Positions 22,831-36,769 are shown, numbered from the stretch's first letter. The stretch: DNA of 64,000 nucleotides from Hemerocallis citrina (GCA_017893485.1 CM030364.1:204038827-204102826), one strand, 5' to 3'. Translations and numbers: made by a program. The notes: generated from the letters alone by a model not told the origin.

Positions 22831-23568
22831 AGATCAGCTCCACATAACACCAAACAGTGGATCGGGATTCCCTACTTCACAACACCAAATAGCGATCAAC
22901 TCCCCCTTCTTCCCCACAACGGTCGACAGAGAGAGAGGAAGAGATAGCGGGAGGGGAACGTCAGGGCGGCGCTCGCGGTAACTGGGTGGTCGTGGCATCG
23001 AGCGGAACAGAGGGGCGGCGCTAATGCCGGTCGATGGGATGGAGGAGCAAGGCGCCGATCGACAATGGCGACGGGAGGTGATGGTTAATGGCGATGGGTT
23101 AGAGCGGAGAGATGAGTGGGAAGGAGGGTTGTGTAGGGGGTTCAACAGTAGAGAGGGGGAGGGGTGAACAGTATGGGGGTTAAGGTTAATGACGGCCAAG
23201 GTTAGGGTTTATTAAAATAGTAATGGTATAATAATAGCCACAATAATGGGGAGAATTGTAGGGTTGATTGTTACAGATTCAAATTTGGGGGTTACAGGTT
23301 GTGATGTGGTTATGAGTGATTTTTGGAGATTATGGAGGAGAAGATCTGGGATTGACTGGTCAATAACAGATTAGAGGGAGAATTGGGTTAATAGGTATTG
23401 GGTTTAGGGTAGGCTAGGATCCAATAAGAGATGGGCTTGGGTTGGGCTCAGGTTATTAATAAATAATGCAAATGAATATAAAATTTTGGCTTTAGATGAT
23501 GGACTTCATATTAAATAATCAATTATAATATGATCAAAATCGATGGGCTTTAACAAAATAATTATAAT

Positions 23569-23584
23569 AAAGATGGTAACAACA
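23569..23584. repeat. L1 target-site duplication, left
   Basis: AAAGATGGTAACAACA, repeated exactly at 29233-29248. It brackets the L1 LINE. Confidence 0.9.
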
Positions 23585-24133
23585 AGGTTTCAATGGGCGA
23601 GTTATTCTTTTGAGACCGTTTTTTTCTATTCTTGTATTGGTGAGCGTCATCTTCATTTTCGGTACAGTTTATATTCCTCGTTACCTGCTGGTTACACTTT
23701 AGACTTCCATCTAACCATGCTCCTTCTTACTCAATATCGTCTGCGGGATCTCTCTACGTCTGAGGGGGGATTACTCGCCCCCCGACAAGGTTTCGAGAGA
23801 TCTCTCGCCTTCTCCCTTAATAACATTTCCGCCTTCCCTTCCCGTTCCAAGGGTCTTCCCTCCCCAGGTATACTCGCCCGGGACCCCAATACTAATAGAA
23901 CTTTGGTTCCCCTCTTTGTTTTGCCATGTAAGTCTGCTGATATCTTCCAATATGGTGAACAGCAGACAGAGCGCGCGAAGAAATCCCCTTTTTCCATCAT
24001 TCGCTCGAGCACACGTATTCGTGCACAAAGAGCTACTTCTTCTAAGTCAGACTCTCAAGCTTCTCTGGCAGCTCAAATTCGCAAGAGGCTTATCCCAATT
24101 CCCCCCAATTTTCTACAGGGCGGGAACAATTGA
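23585..24133 (+). pseudogene. L1 ORF1 remnant
   Basis: The plus-strand frame through this stretch ends at a stop at 24131-24133, upstream of the endonuclease frame, in the position of ORF1. The C-terminal part is basic and Ser-rich (RIRAQRATSSKSDSQAS). No CCHC knuckle or DUF4283-like core is recognisable, so the identification rests on position. Confidence 0.4.
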
Positions 24134-24291
24134 GATCCATTTATCAGGTGCATTTCGATTCCCATTCTAACCTCGATATGCTTCGTCTTGCGAAGGATAT
24201 GGGGTTTTCAGTTACCTCGGCAAGCTTGGATGCCTTTGAATTGATTCGCCAATGTGAAATCTCTAGAGCGTTTGAGACTCATGTTTATCAT

Positions 24292-27200
24292 GATTAGTAT
24301 CTATTGGAACGTCAGGGGCCTCCGATGCCCAACCAAATAACAAGCTATTTTCCAACTAATCTCTTCTTCCCACTGTGATTTAATTTCTATCCAGGAATCA
24401 AAACTTACTTCCCCGACCCCGTCCACCCTTCACTCGATAGGTGGATCCTTAATTACTAATTGGATATCCCTTGACACGGTTGATTCTAGGGGTGGCATTC
24501 TCTTTGGGTTTAGAGATTCTAAATTCTCACTTATTTCTATTCGCTGCCTCACCTTCTTCCTCATCATTCGTCTCCACTGGATCGAATTCATTCGTGATCT
24601 CACAGTGGTTTCAGTTTATGGACCACCCACTGCCGTTCGCCGCCCTCTGTTTTGGAGCAAATTTGATTCCTTCCAAAATCTTAGTATTAGTTTATGTTTC
24701 TTCTGTGGCAATTTCAACGCAACCAGATTCTCGTCCGAACGAACGGGATCGGTAGTGCATCAAGTTGATTCTAATCATTTTAACGATTGTATTCGAGAGC
24801 CCCATCTCTGCGAATTACCTCTCAACGGTAGATCCTTCACTTGGTCCAACATGAGACAGACTCCCACTATGTTTAAGCTCGATCGTTTTCTTTTCTCTTT
24901 AGATTGGATCAATTTCTTCCACAGCTCTTTTGTTTCAGCACTGCCCAACCCGTCGTCGGATCATGTCCCTATCTCTTTATGCTCGATCTTTAACTTATCC
25001 AGACCTTACAGATTCCAATTCGAAAAATTCTGGTTACAAGGCCAAACCTTCGTGAATCTCATCACGGAGTGTATCTCCTCTATCACGGTTTCTTCTGGTC
25101 TCAGCCGCATCCTTCTCAAGCTTCACACTATCAAGCATGGTTGTAAAATTTGGAATAAAGAGAGATTTGAGCAGGCCAATTTTCTCAAGCAAGTCTTCCT
25201 TTCTTCCATTGATTCAATCGACAAACTTGAGGAAGTTGGTCCTATCTCGGAACAACTTTGTTTGGAACGTGCTTCATGTAAGAGAGAATATGCTTCTATT
25301 CTCTACAATGATCACATTAAGTGGGCTCAGAGAGCAAAATATCGTTGGATCAAGGAAGGTGATGGCAACACTGCATTTTCCCACAACTTTGCTTCACATT
25401 ATCAGTGCCTCAATCGCATCACCTCTATTATAGACAATGATAATGAGCTGACAACCGATTCTGAATTTCATGCCTCCTTCCTCAATTTCTTCAAAAACCT
25501 GATAGGTTCGCATAAACCTCGCCCCTTCCAACTGGACTGGGACCAATTGTATGGCTAGCAATCCCATGACCTGTCCAGTCTAGAGGTACCCTTCTCTCTA
25601 GACGAGATTAAAATGGATGTGTTCTCATTGAAAAGTGACTCAGCCCCAGGCCCAAATGTGTTTCCAGCTTTTTTCTTCTAGAAGTTCTGGGAGGAACTAA
25701 AAGATGATCTATTCCAAATGTTCTCTGATCTTCACCAAGGGTCTTTCTCTTTTGATCGGATCAATTATGCGCACATTGTGCTCATTCCCAAGATCATGGG
25801 AGCCAACTCGGTTTCCAACTTTAGACCGATTAGTCTTATCAACACCTCTTTCAAGATCATCATGAAAGTTCTTTCAACTCATTTGAGTGCCATTATTTCC
25901 CCTTTAATAGATTCGGCTCAATCGGGTTTTATTAAAGATAGGGTTATCTTGGACAGCGTGGCTTCGGCTCAAGAAATTATCTCCGATTGTCATAGGTCCA
26001 ACACCGAGGGTATCCTGCTTAAATTGGATTTTCAAAAAGTATATGACAATGTTAGTTGGGAATTTCTTTTCGAAATCCCTTTTCACCGTGGTTTTGGCCC
26101 AAAATGGATGGCCTGGATCCAATCCAGCCTTTTTGCTGGTACTTTCTCGATTATCATTAACGGCTCGGAAGGCCACAAATTCAAGTGTAAGTGCGGCCTT
26201 TGTCAAGGCGACCCTATATCCTCCCTCTTATTCTCCCTCGTAGCCGATGTGTTCAGTAAATTATTCGAAATGCTTGGGATACCAGCGTCATCGAAGGCCT
26301 TGGGGGAACGCACAGTTTTCGAGGTGTGCTGAACCTCCAATACACTGACGATACCATCATCTTTGCGCAACCTGATGGGTGTACTTTGCGTAACTTGAAG
26401 TTACTTCTACATCTTTGAAAAAGCTTCTGGGCTCCGCATTAACTTTCAAAAATCCTCTGTCCTCTGGATCGGTGGGTCGATCAATCGGCAAGCGGAAATC
26501 GCTCAGTTCTTCAACTATGCTTCGGCATCCTTTCCCATTCAATATCTGGGCATTCCACTGCGGTGGGGGAAGCTTCTCAAATCGGATTGGACTCCGATGA
26601 TTGAGAAAGTCGAATCCGGGATGACCGCTTGGATCAGTAGACATCTCTCTCATAGAGGTACACTAGTGCTAGTCAACTCTGTTCTGTCTTCTATTCCCTT
26701 ATATATGATGTCCTTTTTTTCGTCCCCTCTTGGGTTATTAAGAGGATCGACAAAATTAGAAGGAACTTCTTTTGGTCTGGGTCGGGTCTTTATAAAGCCG
26801 GATCCCATCTTTGTAACTAGAAGACGATTTTCACTGCTAAGGTTGCAGATGGTGTTGGGGTTATTAACCTCAGGCAGCAAAATTTAGCTTTGCTGGGTAA
26901 ATGGTTATGAAGAATCCTAGTTCATGATCAACTACCTTGGGCTAGGATCATTTCCTCTAATTGCTTTTCTCAGAAAAGAATCCTAGACTTTTCCCCCTCC
27001 TTGTCCCATAAAGCTTTCCCCTTCTGGAAAGGGGTTTGGAAAGCGGTCTTGTCGTTCTGTTGTGGGATCTGCCACGAATGCGCTTCTGGGACCAAGACCA
27101 AGTTCTGGGTCGATCTTTGGTTTGGTAACATGAAGTTAGCTTCATCTTTCCCCTCTCTTTATCATCTGGTTTCCAATCCTTCGGCTACGATGGCGGATTA

Positions 27201-27804
27201 TGTGACCATCATTAACCAACAAAAGTTCTAGTCCATTTCCTTCCTTTGTGTCCTCCCTATGCATCTTGAGGCGGAGCTCAACGATCTTTTTGTTAAACTA
27301 AACCTGTATTCTTAGCATCCCAAGGATAAACTATCTTGGCGTTGGACTAGCTCGGGGATCTATTTGGTTAAATCCTTCTACAATTTCCTGAATTTTGGAG
27401 GCATCTACTCTAATCTGGCTAAACCTTTATGGAGTAGTTGTGCCCCTCTAAAATCAAAAATTCTCTCGTGGTTAGCTCTTAATAACAAACTTCTCACCGT
27501 CGATCGTCTTAACAATATGAATCTTGCTTTGGGGCAATTATGTGCCGTCTGCTCGACCAAACACGAGGATGCTGAACATTTGTTCCTTCGATGCAGTTTT
27601 GTCCAACCTTTGTGGACTATGTTGAGTAGGGCTTGGCAAGTACCTTCTATCCCCGTAGAATTCTCGTCCTACTGGAGAGCACTCTCGATTAGAAAAGAGT
27701 TCCGCTCTTCATGGTTCCTCTCCATTATGGCCATAATCTGGGTGATTTGGTCGGAAAGAAATAAATGTTTATTCTTGCACTCCACATCATCGATAGCTCG
27801 ATGA
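24292..27804 (+). pseudogene. L1 ORF2 pseudogene (EN-RT-zinc finger)
   Basis: Starting at MISIYWNVRGLRCPT, the endonuclease hallmark WNVRGL is followed by a stop, then ISIQESKL. Downstream come FTWSNMRQTPTMFKLDR, then the RT core: VLIPKIMGANSVSNFRPISL, SGFIKDRVILD, LLKLDFQKVYDN, and LQYTDDTIIFA where plant L1 usually has YADD. The C-terminal region has LKSKILSWLALNNKL and CAVCSTKHEDAEHLFLRC, the zf-RVT signature. Several stops and frameshifts (for example at 24336, 25556 and 26330) make it non-functional. Confidence 0.88.
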
Positions 27805-29232
27805 TTGAGGACTTCATTTTTTTTCATTAATTTTTGGTCTTCCACTTTAACTCCTGTCAAATTGGAGGAGTTACAATTGGAGGATCTTGAGGATGCTTAC
27901 CAATTCTATCGTTCTAACCTCATTATTTCTAGTTAGCTGTGGTTGTTCATTATTGTGATCCTTTTTTGCCTTCTCTTCGCAGGGTTGATAGGTCCTTCCT
28001 TCTTTTGTCTAGGATTACGATGGGGAACTCTTGTTCTTTCTCCTAGTGGCTGATGCAAGGCTTTTGACATCCGACTGTATTTGTCTTCCCCTTAGCTTAG
28101 GGTTTCGGCTATGACATATCTTGTTGTACTTTTTTGTTTGTATGGCTATTTATCCTCCAACTATGTTGCTCTTGCTGTTGTTGGTACACTGTCAGAATTT
28201 AGCCGATGTTCTGCTTGTTGGATTTTAACTTCTACTGGTTTATGATCGGGTTGCTGGATTTTCTAGCTCCTTTCTCCTGTCTGTGGGGGATGATCAGTGA
28301 TGTGCTTTGTTGTATTTTTTTGGCTAAGTTAGCTTGTTCTTTTGCTATGGGCATAGTTATTTCTTTTATTTTTGCTGTGGTTGTTTGTGGGTGAAGTACA
28401 TTCTATCTCCTGGATGTGATGCAGTAGAGTAGTCTTTACTTTTCTTTGTAAGTTTACTGTGTGGTTGGCTATCCTCTGGGCTTGATTGCTTGGGTTGATC
28501 CTGAGTGCATTTAGCTGATCGGCTTCATTGGATGGAGCCACCTTCTATCAGGAGCTGATTCTATTTGTTTGGTTGGAGTTTTGAGCTAATTTTTAGTCTT
28601 GATGCTCCGTCGAACCATCGGTTTATCAGTTGTCTTTCCCCTCCTAGAATCTGGTTGTTTTTTGTGTGTGGATGTTGAGAAGTTCGCTCTAAGCGTGATC
28701 GGCCTCCACAACACATCGTTCCCCATTCACCTTCGTGGCCAGACGACTGTCTGGCCTGCTATTAACGTTCGTTGCCGGTATTAGTGGTCTCCCTCGCTAT
28801 GAACCTCGTCTGCTTCTTCGGATTCAGCTAGCCCACTTTTTATTTCGGTTGTCATCTCTCTCTGTCTTCTCGTATCGTTGCTTTCCTCTTCGTCATTGCG
28901 GATCTTCTTCTACGCACCTGCCCGGTGTTCCAGAGTCGTAGAATGGGCTGCTGGCCTTCAGTCTATGTCGATTCTCGCTTTGGTAGTGGGTCGTATTGGT
29001 GCATTTTGGCCCGGCTTCCTACTGTCTTTGCCCGTGCCGCTAGTCATTGTATTAGAGTTATTTGAGTTTTTTGTGTCTAGGCAATTTCCTCCATTGCTAG
29101 CATCTGTTATTTTACTTTGTCCTTTGGACGGTTGTATTTTTACTGCTTGTAAAATTGTAACCGTTGTTCCCATAGTGGGTTGTTTAGTAAATCTTGGGCT
29201 GGAATCTAACGATTCTATCCTCATTATAAAAA
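27805..29232 (+). other. L1 3' untranslated region
   Basis: G/T-rich sequence with no convincing reading frame lies between the ORF2 stop and the target duplication. Words such as TTGTTGTACTTTTTTGTTTG near 28110 resemble plant L1 3' tails. At about 1.4 kb it is long, so it could include an older internal insertion. Confidence 0.55.
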
Positions 29233-29420
29233 AAAGATGGTAACAACATCAATAGTAATAACAATAATAATAATATTAGTAACGACACATATTAATAATA
29301 AAAATAATAATAACAATAATAATAAAATAATAATAATAATAATGATAATAACAATACTGATAATAATACTATTACATGACGGAATATAGTTTGGATTCAA
29401 CACTTTCACGAAAATAATTC

Positions 29421-29424
29421 AATA

Positions 29425-29501
<77 letters not shown>
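29421..29501. repeat. (TAA)n microsatellite
   Basis: About 27 TAA units inside member D, near the element's minus-strand beginning. Confidence 0.95.
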
Positions 29502-29503
<2 letters not shown>

Positions 29504-31579
29504 AAATAATAATAATGAAGTTATGTAATGAAATAGGAATTGAGTTCCACAAATTTATTAAAATAAATCAAAATATTTTTGATTTGGCTAAAATATAAAT
29601 AGTCGATCAACTATAAAATGGAAGGTACAGTCAAAATACACCGTTATTCGTAATAAACAAAAATTTCGATTAGAAAAGATTTCAATAGAAATTCCAAAAT
29701 TGAATTTAACACAAACTAAATTTATAAATAATCGAAATACAGAAAATTATTCAGAAAATATGTATTTACGGGAATGGGGGTTACATTGTATGTTTCTTTG
29801 TTTATTTTAATATATTTTAAGTCTTGGGCTTGTTGTAAGCTTTTGTTGCGAGTTACTGTTCTTGTAATATTATTATTAATCTTTATTTTGTTAGCCCAAT
29901 CCATTTCTAAGGCCATGCTATTATCTACCCAAACCCATCTCCTTATTGGATCCTTAACCCATCCCCTTATTGGATCCCAAATCCAAACTCACCTACCCTA
30001 AATCCCCACTAACAACCAATCCCAAATTTCCTCCCCACAATCCCCTAACTACCTGATTACTCCTGTTTCTTTCTCTCCCTCTTTCTCTTTTTTTTAATAC
30101 ACAGTCCACAATCCTAAGACTCTTCATCTTCCCACTATTCAACTTCCAAAACCCTACTGTACAACCCTTCAACCCTTCTTCTCCTTCCTCCAACCATCCC
30201 GTCACCGGCACCCCATCCCGACCACCTATCCCGTCGCCGACCACCCTAGCCTCTGTTGCATCCCCTCGCCGCTCGACCCTAGCCTCACCACCGCGCATCA
30301 TATGGATCACCACTCGACCCAACCACCGCCTTCGACCTATCACCTCAACCCGCTCGACCCCTCCTCTTCATATGCACCGTCGAGCCGCTCCCCATCTTCC
30401 TCGTCTCCACCTCCGATCGCGATCCTAGCCTGTGATCCCGTCGACCTCTAAAGCCACCTTTTCGCGGCCCCGTGGACCACCAGTGCCAGTGCTCCGATCC
30501 CCATTGCCGTCAACTACCGTGCCGTCGACGCCCCAGTATCGCCTCGCTTCTGTTGCTGCACTTTGCTGCTGTCCCGATTTTCTACGTGCATTACACGTAT
30601 AATTTCCACCGTTGCACGTGTCGCTGGAATTCCGATCTAGTTATTTTTTGCATATTCGGATTAATCTAATCCTCCTCTAAAGACAAGTCTACTTGAACTC
30701 AATCATTATTCTAGTTCAAGATTGTTAATCTCCACAAGTAGCTCTCTTTTAATTATGATATTGCTATAATGTATACCGTCCGTTGAGTATATCGAAGGTT
30801 TACACAAACTAACCCAAGATTTCCTCGACTTTGTGCCTATATTCTTGACTCAAATCCAAACTTGCATACAGTCACATGCACACACGGCATGAATAACTTG
30901 ACTAGAAACTTGCATATAGGATATACATGGTGATTTGAATGCATGTTGATTGATTGTGATCTCAAGATTTGAATCATTGCATGATAATTTTGCTTTGCAT
31001 ACTGTAGAAATTCATCTTAAATTGCTGCATATAATGTTAGTGCATTCCATGATATAGGAGTATGTAGATTATTCACTTTGACGAATATATATGATTGCAT
31101 TTCATCGATTCATGCTGTATGTTCTATGTTTTACTGAGATTTTGACCCTGCTGCCATTAAAATCAACTAAAACTATGTGAAAAGAAATTGTAGCTTGATG
31201 AATCTAGTTTCCAGAACATCTTACGGATCTAGATTCCGATTCTTGAGTTGTTAGATATCTCACTTTTTGTTACTGTTGGTTTGTAATTCCGGATTTGCTG
31301 TTTAGTAGAACATCGACACAACTTGTCACGCCCCGCTTTTCAAAAATACGGAATGTAAGAACGTGACATGGCCCAGCGAATGACTTGCGTCATCCATAGG
31401 CTGTTATTGATCTAGCTCAACAATATAAACAAGAGGTAATACGACCACGCATGCAATGAAAGAATAATCACATAACTAACAACAGTGAAAATTAAGCATA
31501 AAAATAACCAACATCAAAGTAACCCAACATCAGGAATATAAGAACTTACCAAATAGCTCGAGAGGCTCCTGCTCCAATC

Positions 31580-31626
31580 CTAGAAGAACTGCTTACCAAT
31601 GCCTCCTGGTAATTCTCCTTATTCAC
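31580..31626 (-). other. Micro-exon, member F (nonsense copy)
   Basis: Same position and phase as the other copies, but the second codon is TAA. Downstream the frame still reads GELPGGIGKQFF and then TAG. Confidence 0.5.
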
Positions 31627-32047
31627 CTGTAACTGGATCAACTAGAGTGGAAAAGAAAATGTCCCTAGAGCAAGTCGTGGACAGCAAGTAGAGAAACAGA
31701 GAACAATGATAATAACGGTGTAACGATGAATACAGTGGACGATGAAATCAATTGTGTTGAACAGTAACCAGGCGATAACAGAACAATATGCAATAACGAT
31801 GATTTATCACGATAACAATAAACAATAACAATAATGGTAATAATAACGATAACACTGTTCAATAAAGATAACAATATGAATGACAATGTGATGAAAGTCT
31901 TAAGTCTATTATTCATTTTTAATCCTAGCTAATGCACGTACTACTGCATCCCATTCTACAGGTTCCATACATACAATCGATTTCATTTAGATTAAGGTGG
32001 TAGATTCTATAGGTTGTGTACTCTCACGATAACAATAGCAATTTCTT

Positions 32048-35000
32048 GCACAATAACCGTAATACCCCGATTTTCATTTATGAATTTTTTTTTTGTTGTA
32101 CGTTTTGTGCACGTGCAATTTTTGCAGTATAAAACCTTATAATTACTTTCAATATGGATAATATATATATATATATGTACATGTGTTCTCTAATTATTTT
32201 TATAGGCCCATTTTCTTCAAATAAACATAAGCCTTCTTTTTAGCCCAAATCTAATTTATTTTTTGTAAACCATTATTTGGCCCATTAATTGAAGCCCATG
32301 AGCTATTTCTTCTTTTATTACAACTTGTAATGTAGAATATTTTTATAAGGGTATTTTTATAAAAAATATAATGTACAACTTTTTAAATGGAGAACAAATG
32401 AATGCACGTGCATTGCACGTACACGTGCAAGTAGCACACATAGTGGGCCGGTTTTGGTATGGAGGGAAAAAGAAAAAAAAGAGTGGAGTTATGGGTGGTA
32501 GTTGTTTGAATCATGGTTGGTTACTACAACTTCCCCTTCAATCCTAACCTTTTATTTTTAACTCCTAGATTGATCCTAGCCCTTCATTTGCTCCAATTTT
32601 TAGTATAAATACCCCCCCTAGCCTAGTTATTCTTGAATTTTTCATTTCCCCAAAACCTATAGTAGAAAATACAATTTTTAGTAGTGTAGTAAGTGAGATA
32701 AAAAAAAGATTGAGAGTTGTGGGTTGTGCTTGCACCAAAGGAAGGCCGGCATCAAGGAGGGCTCGGGATTGCACTTTGAAGGCCGGTTTTGCACATCGAG
32801 GAGGAGGAGGAACGCTCTTTTGGCAAGCTCGCGAAGGACTCTTTTGTTTAGGAGGTGTTGCAATATTTATTATTTTCAAATAAGGTGGGTTATTTTCCAT
32901 GTTTCTAATTAGATATCATGCTAAGGTTGATTAAATTGATAATGCATGAAAGAAACTAATAAGAGCACATTTAATTGGAAAAATGCTTGTTAGTTGATTG
33001 AATTGATGCTAAATAGATTGCATGTTATTCCATCATGAATCTTAAGTTGTGTGTGAATTGTTTGTAGCTATGGAATGCTTGAATTAAAATTTGTTGTTAG
33101 TATCAAAACTAAATTCAAATGCTAGTAGATGAAATTGTTGCTTTATGTGCTTAGATGGACTTTTGTGATAATGTTTAGCATGAGTCACCTAAAATATATT
33201 TTTGGGTTTGTAAAAGAAAAATAAACAGGGAATTGATATAGGAAATATTAATGTTAAGTTGTATAAGAAATATCGAAATGAGATGTGGTAGTAGTAGTAT
33301 ACAATTTAAGTTAATTGTATGAAAAATATGTGTTTAATTACTGGAAAAATTATTTTTAAATTACTGGAGTGTTAAACTATGTTTAATTAGACATTCTGGA
33401 GATTTACAAGAAATTTAGTAAGAAGCAAAACTCAAATGAGAGCTTTTGAACATCGAAATGTTCTAATTGAACAGAGGATGGATTTAATTAAAATGCAAGT
33501 TGTATTCAAGACAACTTGAGCCTATAACTCAATTGGTCGGGAGGCTCTCTAATGCTATAGTGTGAACGGCTTGTTCCCTTGGATCGCTGGTTCTATACTT
33601 GAGAAACCCAAATTTTTATGTGCGTTTGTAAAAATTTAATGAATTCACAACCCGAGATCATTTAATACTCTCAATCCCCTTTTATATCGAACGGCACAAT
33701 TGGCCACATGGCCAGAGCGTGCGGCTTGCTTCCTGTGGGTTGCTAGTTTGAATCCTAGCCTTGGCCAGAATAATATCTTTTTAGAAAAAATGACTTTTGT
33801 TGTTTCTTGATGTGTAAAAATTATGAAAAAAATTACTATTATTATTCTAAAAACATGTGTGACTTATGAAAAATAAGTTGGGAGTTATTGGGATAAAATA
33901 AAGTACATTTGAGAATAAAAATGTGGTTGGAACTATAGTTTTACACTTGTATATTTTGTGAAAAATGCGTTTTTTCAAAGGACTTGAGATAAATGCTAGA
34001 AAAGAAAATATAACAAAGAAAGTATATATTGTGAAGTTGGTATGGATTATTCTTATTAAAGAATAGTGTGACACTAATGAGTTTGTGAATATTCATTTTG
34101 CCTATATATTTGGTGATATGATTTTAATGTGGAAATAAATGTTGTGAAATACACGATGTATAATTGAACTCCATGAATGGTTATTTTGACTCATGAATAA
34201 TTTAGAAATCATGTGATTGGAAAAGAAAAATGTTATTGAGTATGACAACTCAAACATGTGAATTTGTGAATCGAAATTGAAAATTAGGGTGTAGTCGAAA
34301 CTAACACCAGCAAGTGAAAAGTGATAAAGTAAGATTATTGATATTGAAAAGACCAAGGTTGGTATTGTGAAATTGAAGAAATAAGACCGGTAGTAGTGAG
34401 AGGGTTAACTCTAAGAGATTAATTTTGTTTGTGATTTCATTAAATTAAGAATTAAGTACATAGTGAAGAGGTGATGAAAGTAAGAGAAAAACACAGAGTA
34501 TGAGGGCCATCGGATTGGCGGTGTGAGAGTGAGCCACAGAATGCATGCTTGATGCGTCAGGACATGGCGTGGGCACTACTCCGGAAATATCGTCCCAATG
34601 GCGACGCTTGTGGGATGTTTGGTGACTGCAAGAGGATCGTGTGCCATGAAGGAGGATGAATTGTCCATAGATAGTCTTCACGACGTGTCGTGACATGACA
34701 TGGGATTCCCCTCCAGTTTTTCTGTACATGAGCTTGTACTCATAGATCATCTAGGATACTTACCGTAGTTATAGTAGTAGATTAAGTCATGACGAGGGAT
34801 TGAACCCTACAAGATGAAGAACGATTAAGAGGCTTGCCCTTGGCCTATGTAGTATGGGATGCATAGAATCCGAACAAGTGTGCATTAGTGTCATGTAATG
34901 TAAATGATTGCATTAAGGACTAAGTGCACAATCACAACACGACATCAATAGGGTATTCCCTTTAATCTGATATGTGACAAGTTTGTGTTTGTTAAATATG

Positions 35001-35333
35001 GAAAATCAGTTATACTGTTTCCGGCATAGAGAGGATGGCCGTGTATAATGTTCGTCGGTTAAATAAACTGACGTACCCACAGTTTTGTATGCAGGATAAA
35101 TGACATGATAAAGATTAAAGGAGAAATGATGCTTAGCGATTATTCAAATGTTGATGTACCTTTATATAAATATTGTAAAATTGCTTCCGCTGTAAAATGT
35201 AAAGTGTAAAGATTCCTATGTAACTCTGATGTAAAGTGAAAAGTTTTAAATTCCTTGTAAATTTGTACTAAATGAAGTGTAAAGATCCTGTGGAATCTCG
35301 AATTCAGTGTAATTTGGAATTCAGGGCGTTACA
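32048..35333 (+). mobile_element. LTR-like element K (3286 bp), distinct family
   Basis: Starts CGTAATACCCCGATTTTC (TG to CG at the first base) and ends GGGCGTTACA; flanks ATAAC (32043-32047) and GTAAC (35334-35338) form a one-mismatch 5 bp duplication inside member F. It contains a TATA-like TATAAATA at 32605, two tRNA-like segments near 33520 and 33700, and a block (GTAGTATGGGATGCATAG near 34847) recalling the A-I family, so it may be a distant relative. There is no gag or pol, consistent with a solo LTR. Orientation was assigned from the TATA box. Confidence 0.7.
32605..32612 (+). promoter_or_regulatory. Candidate TATA box, element K
   Basis: TATAAATA followed by a C-rich and then mixed leader, about 560 bp into the element, as in retrotransposon LTR promoters. 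Confidence 0.45.
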
Positions 35334-36769
35334 GTAACGATAACAACAGTCGGCATGATAGGTACTTAAAACAATACACGATGAATTTGGATACTGCAGT
35401 CAGTAATCCAAAAATAAATCGATAGCACTAGCCGACACAATATTTTGGGAACAAAGCCCAAAATACCGAGTACAATTACTATATTATCAACTACCATTGT
35501 CAACCCTTAACCCGGCTTGATTAACATTCTTTATTCAATTAACATACAACAATGCGATTAATAAGGGACACTAGAAAAGATGACAAAACAACCATAAGAT
35601 CATGCAATATACTATATACAATTAAATACACCAATTATAACATTATAAATTCAATTCCATATTATTCAACATAAGAACCCAATTCTGTACAGCAGTAGGT
35701 TGCTGTACCAAAATTAGAATTTCCGTTGCTGCAGGATAGAAAATATGGATCCGTCAGAAGTTCTTAAAACTAGACTCCTGCACGGTTCCAATGCATATTT
35801 AAAGTCTACATTCCGACAACAGTAGCTAGGTGAATCTCAGTGTTCTTTACAGATTTTAGCTTCTGGCTGGTTATCGGTGTTGACTAGTTTCAATTGTAAG
35901 GGTAGTAAATAATCATTGCAAAAATCAGTAAAAATAATTTTTATCACCCTAAGCATGTTGTCTACTAATCTGGAGTTTATCATGGGCATATTTGATCAAT
36001 AGGTCACTTAATTCATTAGCCTAGCATGGTATGTACATGAATCTGAAATTACAGCGCAACAGTAGCAAAAGGCTCATAACTCAGGCAATATAATTCGGAA
36101 ATAAAAAATTCTGGATGTTATTTATATCTAGACACTTAGGGCTACATTTCATATTCAGAAAGTGACTGATTTTAATGACTTTATCTAGGTTGAAATAGTA
36201 CGACAAGGTTCAGGTTGGTGTAAATTTTCAGGGTGTCAACATGTTCTTTTTGAATAAAACTATTTAAAATGTTAAGAACGATGAATTAGGGTTTAACGAT
36301 CATAATCACGGCAAGTCATTCCTATATGAACATGGTATTCAAATATATGGTGTCCATAACTCTACCAATTACAATCAACTAATTTATCATTAGCAATCAC
36401 ATGAACAATCAACCCTAATATACAATCTACAATAATTATGTTTAATGTTATGAGATGAAATGTAACAATAATTCCCTATTCTTATATTCAATAACTAACT
36501 ACATGGGTGCATGTAAGATCCCTATACATTAGAGGCAAAAAGACGGTACGAAGTCAAGATTACCACTTGGATTTGCTCGTGTAAATCCGTGGTATCCCAA
36601 CAATGGACAACAATAAACAATATACGATATTCAATTTGGATCTACTTAAGAAATTCAATAAACAATTTCGAATACGATTCAATATAATTCGAAAGTAAGA
36701 TGACTTGCCTTTAGGACGACGTTAGATCCGATATATTGAGAATAACGGGATCGAAATCCCGGTGACACG

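Larger units (their letters stand above)
23585..29232 (+). mobile_element. L1-type LINE insertion (5648 bp)
   Basis: The element is bounded by a perfect 16 bp duplication and ends in a short A-run (CATTATAAAAA). It contains an ORF1 remnant, an ORF2 with endonuclease, reverse transcriptase and C-terminal zinc-finger region, and about 1.4 kb of 3' sequence (27805-29232). It is probably slightly 5' truncated. It interrupts member D, so it is younger than D. Confidence 0.9.
20292..29785 (-). mobile_element. LTR-like family member D, with L1 LINE inside
   Basis: On the plus strand it reads TGTCACGCCCCGCTTCCC at 20292 and ends GGGGGTTACA at 29785, i.e. the family in reverse. Perfect 5 bp duplication TTGTA at 20287-20291 and 29786-29790. 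Without the LINE (5664 bp including one duplication) it is about 3.83 kb. The donor is CTAAAG|GCAAGT (minus strand, 22509-22514) and the micro-exon is 20624-20670. A GATC-saturated tract occupies 22560-22830. It is inserted in E close to E's 5' end. Confidence 0.85.

Noticed and set aside
23543..23584. Start of the L1 ORF1 frame upstream of 23585
   Set aside because: The open frame runs through the 16 bp target duplication into member D, so those codons belong to the target and not the LINE.
33515..33775. Functional nuclear tRNA genes
   Set aside because: A- and B-box-like words are present but no paired acceptor stem or convincing anticodon arm could be drawn; kept only as tRNA-like segments.
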